Source of the DNA: Spirosoma terrae
Lineage (GTDB): Bacteria > Bacteroidota > Bacteroidia > Cytophagales > Spirosomataceae
Direction of reading: 5' to 3'
DNA: 64,000 nucleotides
Assembly: GCF_010435915.1 (NCBI RefSeq)
Contig: NZ_JAAFZH010000003.1
Coordinates: 310,001 to 374,000, forward strand
The notes beneath the pieces are model-generated. The model ran no database searches. It worked only from the letters and a program-made list of their open reading frames with translations, and was not told the DNA's origin. Within the stretch, counting starts at the first letter, position 1. Each line of letters starts with the position of its first letter. Made by a program: the position numbers and the translations under genes. Below, piece after piece: positions 53,745 through 61,030 of this stretch.

Positions 53745-54353
53745 TTACTGTAGGAAGGGTGTATTGGTGAGTCTGTAAAAACAAGCGCCGATAATCAGCC
53801 CAATCAGCGCACCCGTTCCTACCTCAATCAAGGAGTGTCGTTTGAGAACCAGTCGCGATGCGGAAATCGCTACAGCCATAATACCCATGGCTACGCCCAA
53901 AGGCGGACTAATTAACCCAATCGCCCAGGCTAGAAAAAAGGAAAGTGACGTATGGAGTGATGCTTTGATGAAGAAGTTTACACCATATGAAATCACCAAG
54001 AGTAGCAACGTAGCATTCATACCGTAACAAAACGACAGAGGTTGATTAGTGGCAATAAAAATTCCTGTAACCAAAGCAACAAGTCCAATCAAACCAGGAT
54101 AAAAGCCACTGCGTTGCTGCCTGTCTGATACGTCGAAATTAGTGTACGTGCCTTGTCTGACTTTCCGATAATTCTGTAGGCAAACCGGTAGTACAACAAC
54201 ACCAATCAGTAGTCCAGAAATAAGTACTGCATTTTGAATCGGTAGCTGTTGGAAAGAAACAAATACAACAAATACCGACAACATCAGTAGTGGATGACCG
54301 ATGGTTGAGATCAAGTTGGCCAGTTTATAAAGAATCGATGACGTTGTCGGCAT
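53745..54353 (-). CDS. PAP2-like membrane phosphatase superfamily protein
   Basis: A 202-residue protein with about six hydrophobic segments. Two partial PAP2 (type 2 phosphatidic acid phosphatase) motifs can be read: KASLHTSLSFFLAWAIG, where the His-containing central motif lies, and SRLVLKRHSLIEVGTGALIGLIIG, corresponding to the C-terminal SRxxxxxHxxxDVxxG motif with Glu for Asp. The KX6RP motif is not obvious, so activity is uncertain. Family members dephosphorylate lipid phosphates at the membrane. It begins 18 bases after the amidase stop and is probably co-transcribed with it. Confidence 0.65.
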   Translation of the reverse strand: MPTTSSILYKLANLISTIGHPLLMLSVFVVFVSFQQLPIQNAVLISGLLIGVVVLPVCLQNYRKVRQGTYTNFDVSDRQQRSGFYPGLIGLVALVTGIFIATNQPLSFCYGMNATLLLLVISYGVNFFIKASLHTSLSFFLAWAIGLISPPLGVAMGIMAVAISASRLVLKRHSLIEVGTGALIGLIIGACFYRLTNTPFLQ

Positions 54354-54371
54354 AGTATAGGTTATAAAGTG

Positions 54372-55985
54372 TTAAATCACTCCCCCCACAAACTCCGGCT
54401 TTGCTCTCTTCTTGGAAGCTTGTTCATAGGCGTAACCCATTGCCAGCAACGGGCCTTCCTGATACGCTCCGGTGATGAGGGAGAAGCCGACGGGGAGGCC
54501 GTGAACGGTGCCCATCGGTATGGTCAGGTGCGGGTAGCCCGCCATGGCAGCTGGTTGGCAGAAGTAAAAACCGGTATCGTAATCGCCATTGACGAGGTCG
54601 ATGCAACCGGCGGGGCCAATGCTGATACCCGCAATGGCATCTAGTTTTTGAGCGCTCATCAACTGGTCGATACGTTGTCGCCAGCTGCGGGTTTTGGCTA
54701 ACGCTTCGGTGTATTCCTTGCTGGTGAGGTCGCCTTTGGCTTCGCTACTTTCGAGGGTTTCCTGTTTGAAGAACGGCATTGCTTTGGCCGCGTTTTCTTT
54801 GTTAAAAGTAATTACGTCGGACAGCGATTTTACACGCGCATTGGCTGTCGAGAGGTAGCGATTCAGGCCATCTTTAAATTCGTATTGTAGTACGGTAAAT
54901 TCGGCCCCGCCCGTATCCCGAAGACCTTTTCGTAACTCCACCTCAACAACCGTAGCGCCCTGCTTTTTCAATACATCAATAGCGGCTTTGTACAAGGCCA
55001 CTACGTCTTCGTGGCCTTCCAGAAACGATTTCTCGATGCCGATACGTTTGCCAGATAAGCTCTCTGCCTTCAGAAATTGGGTATAGTCGGTTACACTTTT
55101 ACCACGGCTTTCGAGCGTAACGGCGTCGGTCGGGTCAACGCCTGCTAAGGCACCCAGTAGGATAGCCGCATCCGTTACGCTACGTGCCATTGGTCCGGCG
55201 GTGTCCTGGGTGTGTGAGATCGGAATGATGCCACTACGACTGACGAGTCCCACGGTCGGTTTGATTCCGACGATTCCGCACATAGACGATGGCGCAATAA
55301 TAGAACCATCGGTTTCGGTACCGACAGCTACCGCACATAAATTGGCAGAAACTGCGGAGCCTGATCCTGAACTCGACCCGCTCGGATTACGGTCCAGTAC
55401 GTAGGGATTTCGGGTTTGCCCACCCTGACTGCTCCAGCCGCTGCTGGAACGGGATGACCTGAAATTAGCCCACTCGCTTAGGTTGGTTTTGCCCAGAATC
55501 ACGGCGCCCACTTTTCGTAACTGTGCCACTACAAAGGCATCCGTAGCGGCTTTATGTCCATCCAGCGCCAGCGAACCCGCCGTGGTCATCATCTGATCGC
55601 CAGTGTCGATATTATCTTTAATGAGTACCGGAATGCCGTGCATCGGCCCCCGGAGTTTTCCCGCTTTCCGTTCTTCATCCATCGTTTTCGCTATCGCGAT
55701 GGCTTCAGGGTTTACCTCAATCACCGCATTCAGGCGTGGCCCTTTTTTATCGATAGCCTCAATACGTTCCAGATACAGCTTGGTGATGGCTTCGGATGTG
55801 TACTCGCCCGACTGCATTTTCTGTTGCAGGTCGTTGATCGTTAATTCGTTAAGGGCAAAATTGTCGGTAAAGGACGTAGCGCTGTTTTCCGATTTTTCGG
55901 ATTCGGAAGACGTACAGGCAGTAACTAACGACGTAGCTGATACGGAAACAGCAGAACTGGTTTTGATGAAACTCCGGCGATTCAT
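54372..55985 (-). CDS. Exported amidase-signature enzyme
   Basis: A 537-residue member of the amidase signature family. The Ser-Ser-Lys triad regions are recognisable: the catalytic Lys in PVLIKDNIDTGD, and the two serines in the glycine/serine-rich segment NPSGSSSGSGSAVSANLCAVAVGTETDGSII. The N-terminus MNRRSFIKTSSAVSVSATSLVTAC has a twin arginine followed by SFIK and a lipobox-like TAC, so it may be a Tat-exported lipoprotein. Such enzymes hydrolyse amides; exported forms can act on peptide or cell-wall amides. The substrate is unknown. The PAP2-like gene follows 18 bases downstream. Confidence 0.9.
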   Translation of the reverse strand: MNRRSFIKTSSAVSVSATSLVTACTSSESEKSENSATSFTDNFALNELTINDLQQKMQSGEYTSEAITKLYLERIEAIDKKGPRLNAVIEVNPEAIAIAKTMDEERKAGKLRGPMHGIPVLIKDNIDTGDQMMTTAGSLALDGHKAATDAFVVAQLRKVGAVILGKTNLSEWANFRSSRSSSGWSSQGGQTRNPYVLDRNPSGSSSGSGSAVSANLCAVAVGTETDGSIIAPSSMCGIVGIKPTVGLVSRSGIIPISHTQDTAGPMARSVTDAAILLGALAGVDPTDAVTLESRGKSVTDYTQFLKAESLSGKRIGIEKSFLEGHEDVVALYKAAIDVLKKQGATVVEVELRKGLRDTGGAEFTVLQYEFKDGLNRYLSTANARVKSLSDVITFNKENAAKAMPFFKQETLESSEAKGDLTSKEYTEALAKTRSWRQRIDQLMSAQKLDAIAGISIGPAGCIDLVNGDYDTGFYFCQPAAMAGYPHLTIPMGTVHGLPVGFSLITGAYQEGPLLAMGYAYEQASKKRAKPEFVGGVI

Positions 55986-56073
55986 TTTTTCTGACAGGAT
56001 TTACAGGATGTATGCAATTTATTCACTCAGGCTTTTCCCTGTAAATTAATCCTGTCAATCCTGTCAGAAAAAA
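55985..56073. repeat. Inverted repeat pair with CTGACAGGAT core
   Basis: TTTTTTCTGACAGGATTTAC at the left (from 55985) continues to 56009, and its complement (56049-56073) differs by one base across 25 bases. The pair lies between the amidase start codon and the stop of the 154-aa gene. Such repeats with tandem CAGGAT units occur as families in many Bacteroidota. Confidence 0.65.
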
Positions 56074-56538
56074 TTAAGCCAGCGCTTCCTGGAATAAACT
56101 TAACCGTTCGCGCATGACGTAGCTGCTGACGTCGGGATTCCAGCCTCCGCCGTTTTTCAGCGAGTAAATGCGGAGTTCGGGCGACAACGTAGCGTATTTA
56201 TCCAGTGCCTTGAACCATATCGCGCGATCCCGATAGGGAGCCAATAAGGCCTTCGCCTGGCTCAGCGTGCGGTGCTGACGGGGCGACCAAATAGTACGTT
56301 GACGAAAGATAGTGCCCTGGCCATTGAGCAGATCGGGTAGCGACTGGGCCGGGGCTAACGGCAGTAATTCGGCTAACAAATACAGTCCTAACTCTACGTT
56401 AAGCAGCCGGTTGGCCACCATGCCCGGCAACGCGTGGCGGTAGCGCAGGCGAGTTGCCAGCGGCTCCTGCCAGCGCAACAGGCTGGACAGGGCCGGGCGG
56501 GTTGGGGTGGAATAGACGGAGGTTAATGGAGCGTTCAT
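56074..56538 (-). CDS. Unknown protein, paralogue of the 158-aa gene at 58631
   Basis: A 154-residue soluble protein of no known family. The central block VANRLLNVELGLYLLAELLPLAPAQSLPDLLNGQGTIFRQRTIWSPRQ aligns clearly with LLDIELGLFLLSQLLPTAPPDELPSLLADNNASFLERPTWTPKQ of the 158-aa protein at 58631, as do RIYSL/QAYDI near the end, so the two are paralogues. The N-terminus is basic and unstructured. It is preceded by its own promoter region, which carries the palindrome AACGTAA-N5-TTACGTT at 56585, also found before the paralogue. A gap of about 400 bases and a terminator separate it from the PARP unit. Confidence 0.8.
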   Translation of the reverse strand: MNAPLTSVYSTPTRPALSSLLRWQEPLATRLRYRHALPGMVANRLLNVELGLYLLAELLPLAPAQSLPDLLNGQGTIFRQRTIWSPRQHRTLSQAKALLAPYRDRAIWFKALDKYATLSPELRIYSLKNGGGWNPDVSSYVMRERLSLFQEALA

Positions 56539-56584
56539 TAGTTATTATGTTGTTCGTTGTTCATATCAAAGTTGCAACCAGAAG

Positions 56585-56603
56585 AACGTAATTTTTTTAC
56601 GTT
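56585..56603. promoter_or_regulatory. Shared palindromic operator, copy 1
   Basis: AACGTAA-TTTTT-TTACGTT, a perfect 7+5+7 palindrome 46 bases before the start of the 154-aa gene. On the minus strand the motif CAACTTTG, one mismatch from the Bacteroidota -7 box, lies 10 bases downstream, so the palindrome would overlap the -33 region. The same layout occurs at 59153. Confidence 0.75.
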
Positions 56604-56874
56604 GATCTTTTTTGTGCGAAATTTTTTTGATTTTTTTAGTTGATTGTCAGCGCAATTCTCAAAAACTGACGCGATAGTTTCTGAGCAAGCAATCGCGCTA
56701 GGGGCTGGCAGCTCCAGCAGAATGAGCGGGATTGGCAGACGACTGATCTGAAAAGGCTTATGTGAGCCCAATAGACGTATCGGTACAGTATGATTCCTAG
56801 TTGCATGAGTCGAATTTCTGTTCGTAGTGTCCACAAAAGCATGCTGGTGCTGCGTTGAGTGTTGGTTATCGGAG
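56604..56874. other. Spacer upstream of the 154-aa gene
   Basis: About 270 bases between the operator at 56585 and the terminator at 56880. It starts with A- and T-rich tracts that resemble those at 59172-59210 before the paralogue, then turns mixed. No gene-like frame is convincing. Confidence 0.45.
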
Positions 56875-56879
56875 AGAGG

Positions 56880-56920
56880 AAAAAAATTGAGCCGTACCAC
56901 GATTAACGTAAATACGGCTC
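56880..56920 (-). terminator. Terminator of the PARP operon
   Basis: On the minus strand GAGCCGTA and TACGGCTC enclose 16 bases and are followed by AATTTTTTT. It ends the unit 20 bases after the stop of the 82-aa gene. Confidence 0.85.
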
Positions 56921-56939
56921 GGTGCAAACCACTGTATTG

Positions 56940-57188
56940 TTACTGAGGCAAGGTCTGAAGGGTAGGGAAGTAGTAGACCTTGAACATACCATTATCGTTA
57001 ATGGCCCACCCTTGCTGCAAGGCCACCGTCAATAGCCATTTCGATATTTCGGACTGGTAGGCCAGGTAACCCCGATTCCGTAAATACTGCTTCACAATCA
57101 GCGAACTGGTGGCGCCTTCGGCTAGAATCAAGGTGGTGGCGGCCAGACAAACAATCGAGGGGGTAATTTGCTTGAGTGATGCGTTCAT
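56940..57188 (-). CDS. 82-aa protein coupled to the PARP gene
   Basis: An 82-residue protein whose start codon lies one base after the PARP stop, so translation is probably coupled. The N-terminus (IVCLAATTLILAEGATS) is hydrophobic but short, then VKQYLRNRGYLAYQSEISKWLLTVALQQGWAINDNGMFKVYYF reads as a helical, winged-helix-like small domain: helix, helix, and a terminal strand pair. It belongs to no family I recognise. It could be an accessory, DNA-binding or antagonist partner of the PARP; that is inference from position. Confidence 0.7.
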   Translation of the reverse strand: MNASLKQITPSIVCLAATTLILAEGATSSLIVKQYLRNRGYLAYQSEISKWLLTVALQQGWAINDNGMFKVYYFPTLQTLPQ

Positions 57189-57189
57189 G

Positions 57190-58533
57190 TTAGATTTTGA
57201 TTTTAACCATGTAGCGAACTGTACACTGGGACTGATTGTAGACTATGAATTCGTTTTTCTGAAGGCTGGCTCCACGTTTAGCGAATACGGAATCGTAGGC
57301 AGGATCTAGTTTGGCAAGTGCATCGCTGTCAAGCTGTTGGTAGCTGGCTGCGTGCTGCGTGATTTCCAGCTGTTTGCCTACGTGAACTTCGTAAATGCCG
57401 AGGTAGGCTTCCTTCTGCCGACCGTTTGCCCAGCTAGCACCGTGAAGCGAGGTATAATTGAGCGACTTGCTGAACTGATCGGCGAAATAGATGCCGTAGC
57501 CAAACATTTTGCCCGTAATAACGGCATTGGCCGGACGTAGCACCAATCCCGTACGTAGGATCGACAGCCAGTTTTCGCTGCGGCTACCATGCCATAAGAG
57601 CTGTGTTTTCTTATTTTTTGCCTGGTCGACATACGTATCAAAAGCGGGCTGGGTACGATGATGCCGAACACTGAAAGCAGCATCGAATTTATCGGCATCG
57701 GAGCCCATCATCTGCTTGATCAGCGTCAGGACACGTTTGTCGGTAACGGGCTCAACCGATAGGTTCATCGATTCGAGGAGGTTCGGTGGGGGCAGGTCGG
57801 CGTCGGTTTTCGACTGGTTAAGTTCGACCTGGCTGCGCATGACGTCGAGCGTGTCCTGTTCACTGGCCAGCTGGTCGTGCAGTTTTTGTAACTCTTCCGC
57901 GTTTTGCGGAATGTGCGTAACCAGATGCTGATTCACTTTCCCCATTTTTCGGGGAATTACCTTAAATAGATCAAGTAGTTTGGTGTTATATGTGGTAAGG
58001 TCCAGTGTCTGACTGAGTGTAGCCGCCAGTTCGTCGAGCAGTTGCTGAGCGGTATCGACCTGCTTGCGGGTAACCTGCTGAGCCGTAACAACGTAATTCT
58101 GAAAAATGGACTGAGTCGCGTAGTCCATTAGCCGGCTCATCAGGCTACGAACTGCCGGGTCGGCAATGCTGCTGGCATCGGTAGTGCTGGACTTATCGGC
58201 ATACAAATGCGTCTGATCGACGTAGCCCTTCGCGACTTTCTCGCGGAATTTTTTGTCCCATTGGTTTAACGGATAGGTGGCTACGCTTTTTGTACCGCCA
58301 ACTCGCCCGTAGTGAACGGTGAATGTTCCATTTTCCTGCTCATACATTTCATAGTATTTGTTGTTGTTTTCGGCCGTTACCATAATCAGCTTTACGGTAC
58401 GTAGCAATTGGGCTGGCGTAGCCGCTGTGGCTGTGGCTGGTTGGGGTGCTGGCGCAGGAGTATCCTGCAATTTCTTTAGCGCGTGGGATGGATTAGCGTA
58501 ATTTCTTACCTGTTGGATCAGAGTGCCGAGCAT
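57190..58533 (-). CDS. Bacterial poly(ADP-ribose) polymerase-like protein (WGR + PARP)
   Basis: A 447-residue protein with the layout of eukaryotic PARP2/3. Residues about 46-108 form a WGR-like DNA-binding domain (KYYEMYEQENGTFTVHYGRVGG, with YGR for WGR); about 125-240 a helical PARP regulatory-domain-like region; about 260-447 the catalytic ADP-ribosyltransferase. The triad H-Y-E is intact: His315 (LLWHGSR), Tyr349 (MFGYGIYFAD) and Glu428 (QKNEFIVY). This combination is that of chain-forming PARPs, which use NAD to modify proteins or DNA ends after DNA breaks. Residues 1-40 are linker-like. Bacterial PARPs exist (for example in Herpetosiphon) but are uncommon. It shares the transcript with the genes on each side, and a WYL regulator is nearby. 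Confidence 0.93.
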   Translation of the reverse strand: MLGTLIQQVRNYANPSHALKKLQDTPAPAPQPATATAATPAQLLRTVKLIMVTAENNNKYYEMYEQENGTFTVHYGRVGGTKSVATYPLNQWDKKFREKVAKGYVDQTHLYADKSSTTDASSIADPAVRSLMSRLMDYATQSIFQNYVVTAQQVTRKQVDTAQQLLDELAATLSQTLDLTTYNTKLLDLFKVIPRKMGKVNQHLVTHIPQNAEELQKLHDQLASEQDTLDVMRSQVELNQSKTDADLPPPNLLESMNLSVEPVTDKRVLTLIKQMMGSDADKFDAAFSVRHHRTQPAFDTYVDQAKNKKTQLLWHGSRSENWLSILRTGLVLRPANAVITGKMFGYGIYFADQFSKSLNYTSLHGASWANGRQKEAYLGIYEVHVGKQLEITQHAASYQQLDSDALAKLDPAYDSVFAKRGASLQKNEFIVYNQSQCTVRYMVKIKI

Positions 58534-58630
58534 GGGAAAGGAGGTTGTAGTTTAGCCGTGGGGCAATAGGAGGGTGTCATTGCTAAAAGTCAGCAATGCA
58601 GAGAGGGAAAGGGAAGGCTGAAGGAGAACG

Positions 58631-59107
58631 TTAGCTCACCATCTGCTTCAGGGTGAAAATCCGGTTGCGGAAGAATCCGACGGTTTTTTCGCAGAAGCGG
58701 CTGCGGTCGGCGCTGATGTCGTAAGCCTGAAGTCGGTCGGGGATGTTGGTATACGCATCCAACATGGCTGACCAGACGGTACGTTGCTGAATATGACTCA
58801 GAATCATCCGGCCCCGATTCAGAATTTTTAGCTGTTTGGGTGTCCAGGTTGGTCGCTCCAGAAACGACGCGTTATTGTCGGCCAATAAGCTAGGAAGTTC
58901 GTCGGGAGGTGCTGTTGGCAGGAGTTGAGATAATAGAAACAGACCCAGTTCGATATCCAGCAATTGGCCTGCCGATAACGTAGCACGTTTCGATGGACGA
59001 GGGTTAACAGCCGATGCCGTCCATTGCGTTGTTGCGTTCATAGCTGGAAACAGGGTTGGTGATGAGCTTCCGGCGCGGTTTTGATTGGGGCGAAATAGAG
59101 TGTTCAT
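58631..59107 (-). CDS. Unknown protein, first gene of the PARP unit
   Basis: A 158-residue soluble protein, paralogous to the 154-aa protein at 56074 across the central 90 residues (LLDIELGLFLLSQLLPTAPP...). The N-terminal 40 residues are Ser/Pro-rich and probably disordered. The start at 59107 rather than the in-frame ATG at 59041 is supported by the operator, which lies 45 bases before this start just as the twin lies 46 bases before the paralogue. It precedes the PARP gene by 97 bases in the same direction. Conserved small partners of this kind often act as accessory or immunity factors, which is inference. Confidence 0.8.
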   Translation of the reverse strand: MNTLFRPNQNRAGSSSPTLFPAMNATTQWTASAVNPRPSKRATLSAGQLLDIELGLFLLSQLLPTAPPDELPSLLADNNASFLERPTWTPKQLKILNRGRMILSHIQQRTVWSAMLDAYTNIPDRLQAYDISADRSRFCEKTVGFFRNRIFTLKQMVS

Positions 59108-59152
59108 TAGTATCGTTGTTTAAAATTCACAGAACAAAGTTCTACCCGGTAA

Positions 59153-59171
59153 AACGTAATCTTTTTACGTT
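59153..59171. promoter_or_regulatory. Shared palindromic operator, copy 2
   Basis: AACGTAA-TCTTT-TTACGTT, 45 bases before the start of the 158-aa gene. On the minus strand GAACTTTG (one mismatch to the -7 box) is positioned as in copy 1, so the two promoters are built alike. The divergent WYL gene makes this a candidate site for that regulator. Confidence 0.75.
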
Positions 59172-59214
59172 CATCTTTTTTTGTGAAAAATTTTTTCTGT
59201 TTTTTGCGATATCC

Positions 59215-59295
59215 GTAGAGACGCGATACGTCGCGTCTCCTGGCCGAATGGTTTTATTGCTGACGCTAATGAGACGCGAGGTGTCGCGTCCCTAC
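59215..59295. repeat. Pair of inverted REP-like palindromes with GTAG heads
   Basis: GTAGAGACGCGATACGTCGC (from 59215, the unit ending at 59239) and its inverted partner (59271-59295), reading on the other strand GTAGGGACGCGACACCTCGC, are 25-base units about 85% alike. Each has a GTAG tetranucleotide before a palindrome (GACGCGA/TCGCGTC). That is the plan of REP elements mobilised by RAYT/TnpA-REP transposases, and two in opposite orientation form a BIME. They occupy the space up to 7 bases before the WYL start codon. Confidence 0.8.
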
Positions 59296-59302
59296 TAAAA
59301 AA

Positions 59303-60322
59303 ATGCCTATAACTCGCTCCGCTTTTCAACGTTACCGCCTGATCGACGAAATCATCAGCCGTTATCCACGGCAGTATTCGAAGAAGAAACTATTCGATGT
59401 TTGTCGCGATAAATGCGGGATTCGATCCATGTCGTCGCTGGAAAAAGATATTCAGCGTTTGCGCGAAGACCACGACGCGCCCATTGCCTACGACAAACGA
59501 CGTAACGGCTATTACTACACCGATCCGCAGTTTCGGTTGCTACGGCTCATGCTTTCGCCCGATGATATGGAAGCGCTTGACTACGCACGCGAAGTACTAA
59601 CGGCTACGCAGGGCGCATCCGTGGCTGGTGAACTGGCGAATGCGCTTCAGAAAGTGCGGCAGAGTCTGGATATTATTCGGGAAGTGAAAACCGAAACGCT
59701 CACACGCCGGGTCGTGTACGTAGAGGAGCGTATTCTGGGCGGAAACCGGCACTACGTTCCCGTTCTGATTCGAGCCATCAATCAAAACCGGCAGATTACG
59801 TTTCACTATCGCAAACATGAAACGGCCATCGAAGCGGGCGCAATTGCCGAAATCCCGAAATTGCGGCTGCTGCACCCGATTTTGCTACGTGAAGTAGCCG
59901 ACAGTTGGTACGTAATTGGTTACGACGAGCCGAGTGGTAAAGAACGAACCTTTGCGCTCGACCGGATGAGCGATCTCGATATTACCAACGATCCCTGCGC
60001 TGTTCCTGACGATGTGCTGACGAACGTCAGCGAATTGTTCGAGCATATTTATGGCATTACCGACAGTAGCGGACCTGTCGAAGAGATTCTACTGAGGTTT
60101 TCGCCCCTGTTCGGCCGTTACGTAAAAGCGAAGCCTATTCACCAGACGCAGGAGGTTGTTCGGGATACGGACGAGGAGTGCGTTGTTCGGCTTCGTCTGG
60201 CCCCCAACCGCGATTTGCTGATGCATTTACGTAGTTACGGCGAACATCTGACCGTATTGCAGCCAGAAAACTTGGTTAAGGAGATGAAAGAATCACTCCA
60301 GTCAACGTTGTCCAGATATTGA
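59303..60322 (+). CDS. WYL-domain transcriptional regulator
   Basis: A 339-residue DeoR-like winged-helix regulator with a WYL domain. The DNA-binding part is residues about 1-75 (RLIDEIISRYPRQYSKKKLFDVCRDKCGIRSMSSLEKDIQRLREDHDAPI). The WYL domain core appears around LREVADSWYVIGYDEPSGKERTFALDRMSDLDI (residues about 190-225), and a WCX-like C-terminus follows (EILLRFSPLFGRYVKAKPIHQTQEVVRD). WYL regulators sense nucleic-acid or nucleotide ligands and control DNA-damage, phage-defence (for example BrxR/CapW) and retron operons. It is divergent from the PARP unit. The start codon lies 8 bases after a REP-like element. The next gene begins 18 bases after its stop. Confidence 0.9.
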   Translation: MPITRSAFQRYRLIDEIISRYPRQYSKKKLFDVCRDKCGIRSMSSLEKDIQRLREDHDAPIAYDKRRNGYYYTDPQFRLLRLMLSPDDMEALDYAREVLTATQGASVAGELANALQKVRQSLDIIREVKTETLTRRVVYVEERILGGNRHYVPVLIRAINQNRQITFHYRKHETAIEAGAIAEIPKLRLLHPILLREVADSWYVIGYDEPSGKERTFALDRMSDLDITNDPCAVPDDVLTNVSELFEHIYGITDSSGPVEEILLRFSPLFGRYVKAKPIHQTQEVVRDTDEECVVRLRLAPNRDLLMHLRSYGEHLTVLQPENLVKEMKESLQSTLSRY

Positions 60323-60339
60323 AGCAGACAATCCATTAT

Positions 60340-60846
60340 ATGTCAACCTTTACCGCCACTCTACAGAAATTTGATAAAAAAGGTGAAAAAACCGGGTGGA
60401 CTTACATCGAAATCCCCATCGACGTAACGACGGCGATGAAGCCTGGACAAAAAACAACCTTTCGGGTGAAAGGAACGCTCGATGATTTCGTCATCAATCA
60501 GATCGCCCTGGTACCAATGGGAGAGGGGGCGTTCATTATGCCGGTGAATGCAACCATGCGCCGGAGACTCCGCAAGGAAGAGGGAGCATCCGTTAAGGTG
60601 GCTATTGAAGCCGATGATTCACCGGTGTCGTTGTCTGCCGATTTTGTCGAGTGTTTGCAGGACGACCCCGACGCCCTAAAGTTCTTCGAAACCTTACCCA
60701 AAGGACACCAGAACTATTTCAGTAAATGGATTGAGGAAGCCAAAACGCCCGAAACCAAAGCCAGCCGAATCGCTAAATCACTGCGTGGTCTATCGATGGG
60801 CATGGGATACGGTGAAATGATCCGGTATTTTAAAAATCAGCGGTAA
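60340..60846 (+). CDS. DUF1905 and YdeI-like protein
   Basis: A 168-residue soluble protein. The N-terminal region (TATLQKFDKKGEKTGWTYIEIPIDVTTAMKPGQKTTFRVKGTLDDFVINQIALVPMGEGAFIMPVNATMRRRL) is a DUF1905 beta-barrel-like domain, and the end (FFETLPKGHQNYFSKWIEEAKTPETKASRIAKSL) matches the bacteriocin-protection YdeI/OmpD-associated C-terminus. It starts 18 bases after the WYL stop and is likely co-transcribed. YdeI-type proteins have been linked to peptide resistance, but function is not settled. Participation in the PARP system is possible but unproven. Confidence 0.8.
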   Translation: MSTFTATLQKFDKKGEKTGWTYIEIPIDVTTAMKPGQKTTFRVKGTLDDFVINQIALVPMGEGAFIMPVNATMRRRLRKEEGASVKVAIEADDSPVSLSADFVECLQDDPDALKFFETLPKGHQNYFSKWIEEAKTPETKASRIAKSLRGLSMGMGYGEMIRYFKNQR

Positions 60847-60852
60847 ATGTGA

Positions 60853-61026
60853 AATTTTTGTCATTCCGACGAGAGGAGGAACCTACTCCCAAAGGTTGTT
60901 TTAGTGCATAATTCGAAGATTCCTCCTTCGTCGGAATGACAAAAATTCTATCAAAGAAAAAGTTTAACAGCTTCCTTGTTTTGCATACTCCAAAGATTCC
61001 TCCTCTCGCCGGAATGACAAAAATTA
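60853..61026. repeat. Three copies of a GTCATTCCGAC-type repeat
   Basis: AAATTTTTGTCATTCCGAC followed by GAGAGGAGGAA (from about 60853) is repeated twice in inverted orientation: GATTCCTCCTTCGTCGGAAT... (about 60917-60947) and GATTCCTCCTCTCGCCGGAAT... (about 60995-61026). Copies 1 and 2 could form a hairpin. Such GTCATTCCGACG repeats are, to my knowledge, a high-copy family in various bacteria. Confidence 0.75.
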
Positions 61027-61030
61027 ATGA

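Noticed and set aside
56538..56927. A 129-residue frame on the minus strand ending at the start of the 154-aa gene
   Set aside because: It reads through the shared operator and A/T tracts (the KKSKKFRTKKINVKK part is the operator region), so it is almost certainly non-coding.
59041..59107. A later start (59041) for the 158-aa gene
   Set aside because: The operator-to-start distance and N-terminal length match the paralogue only with the start at 59107.
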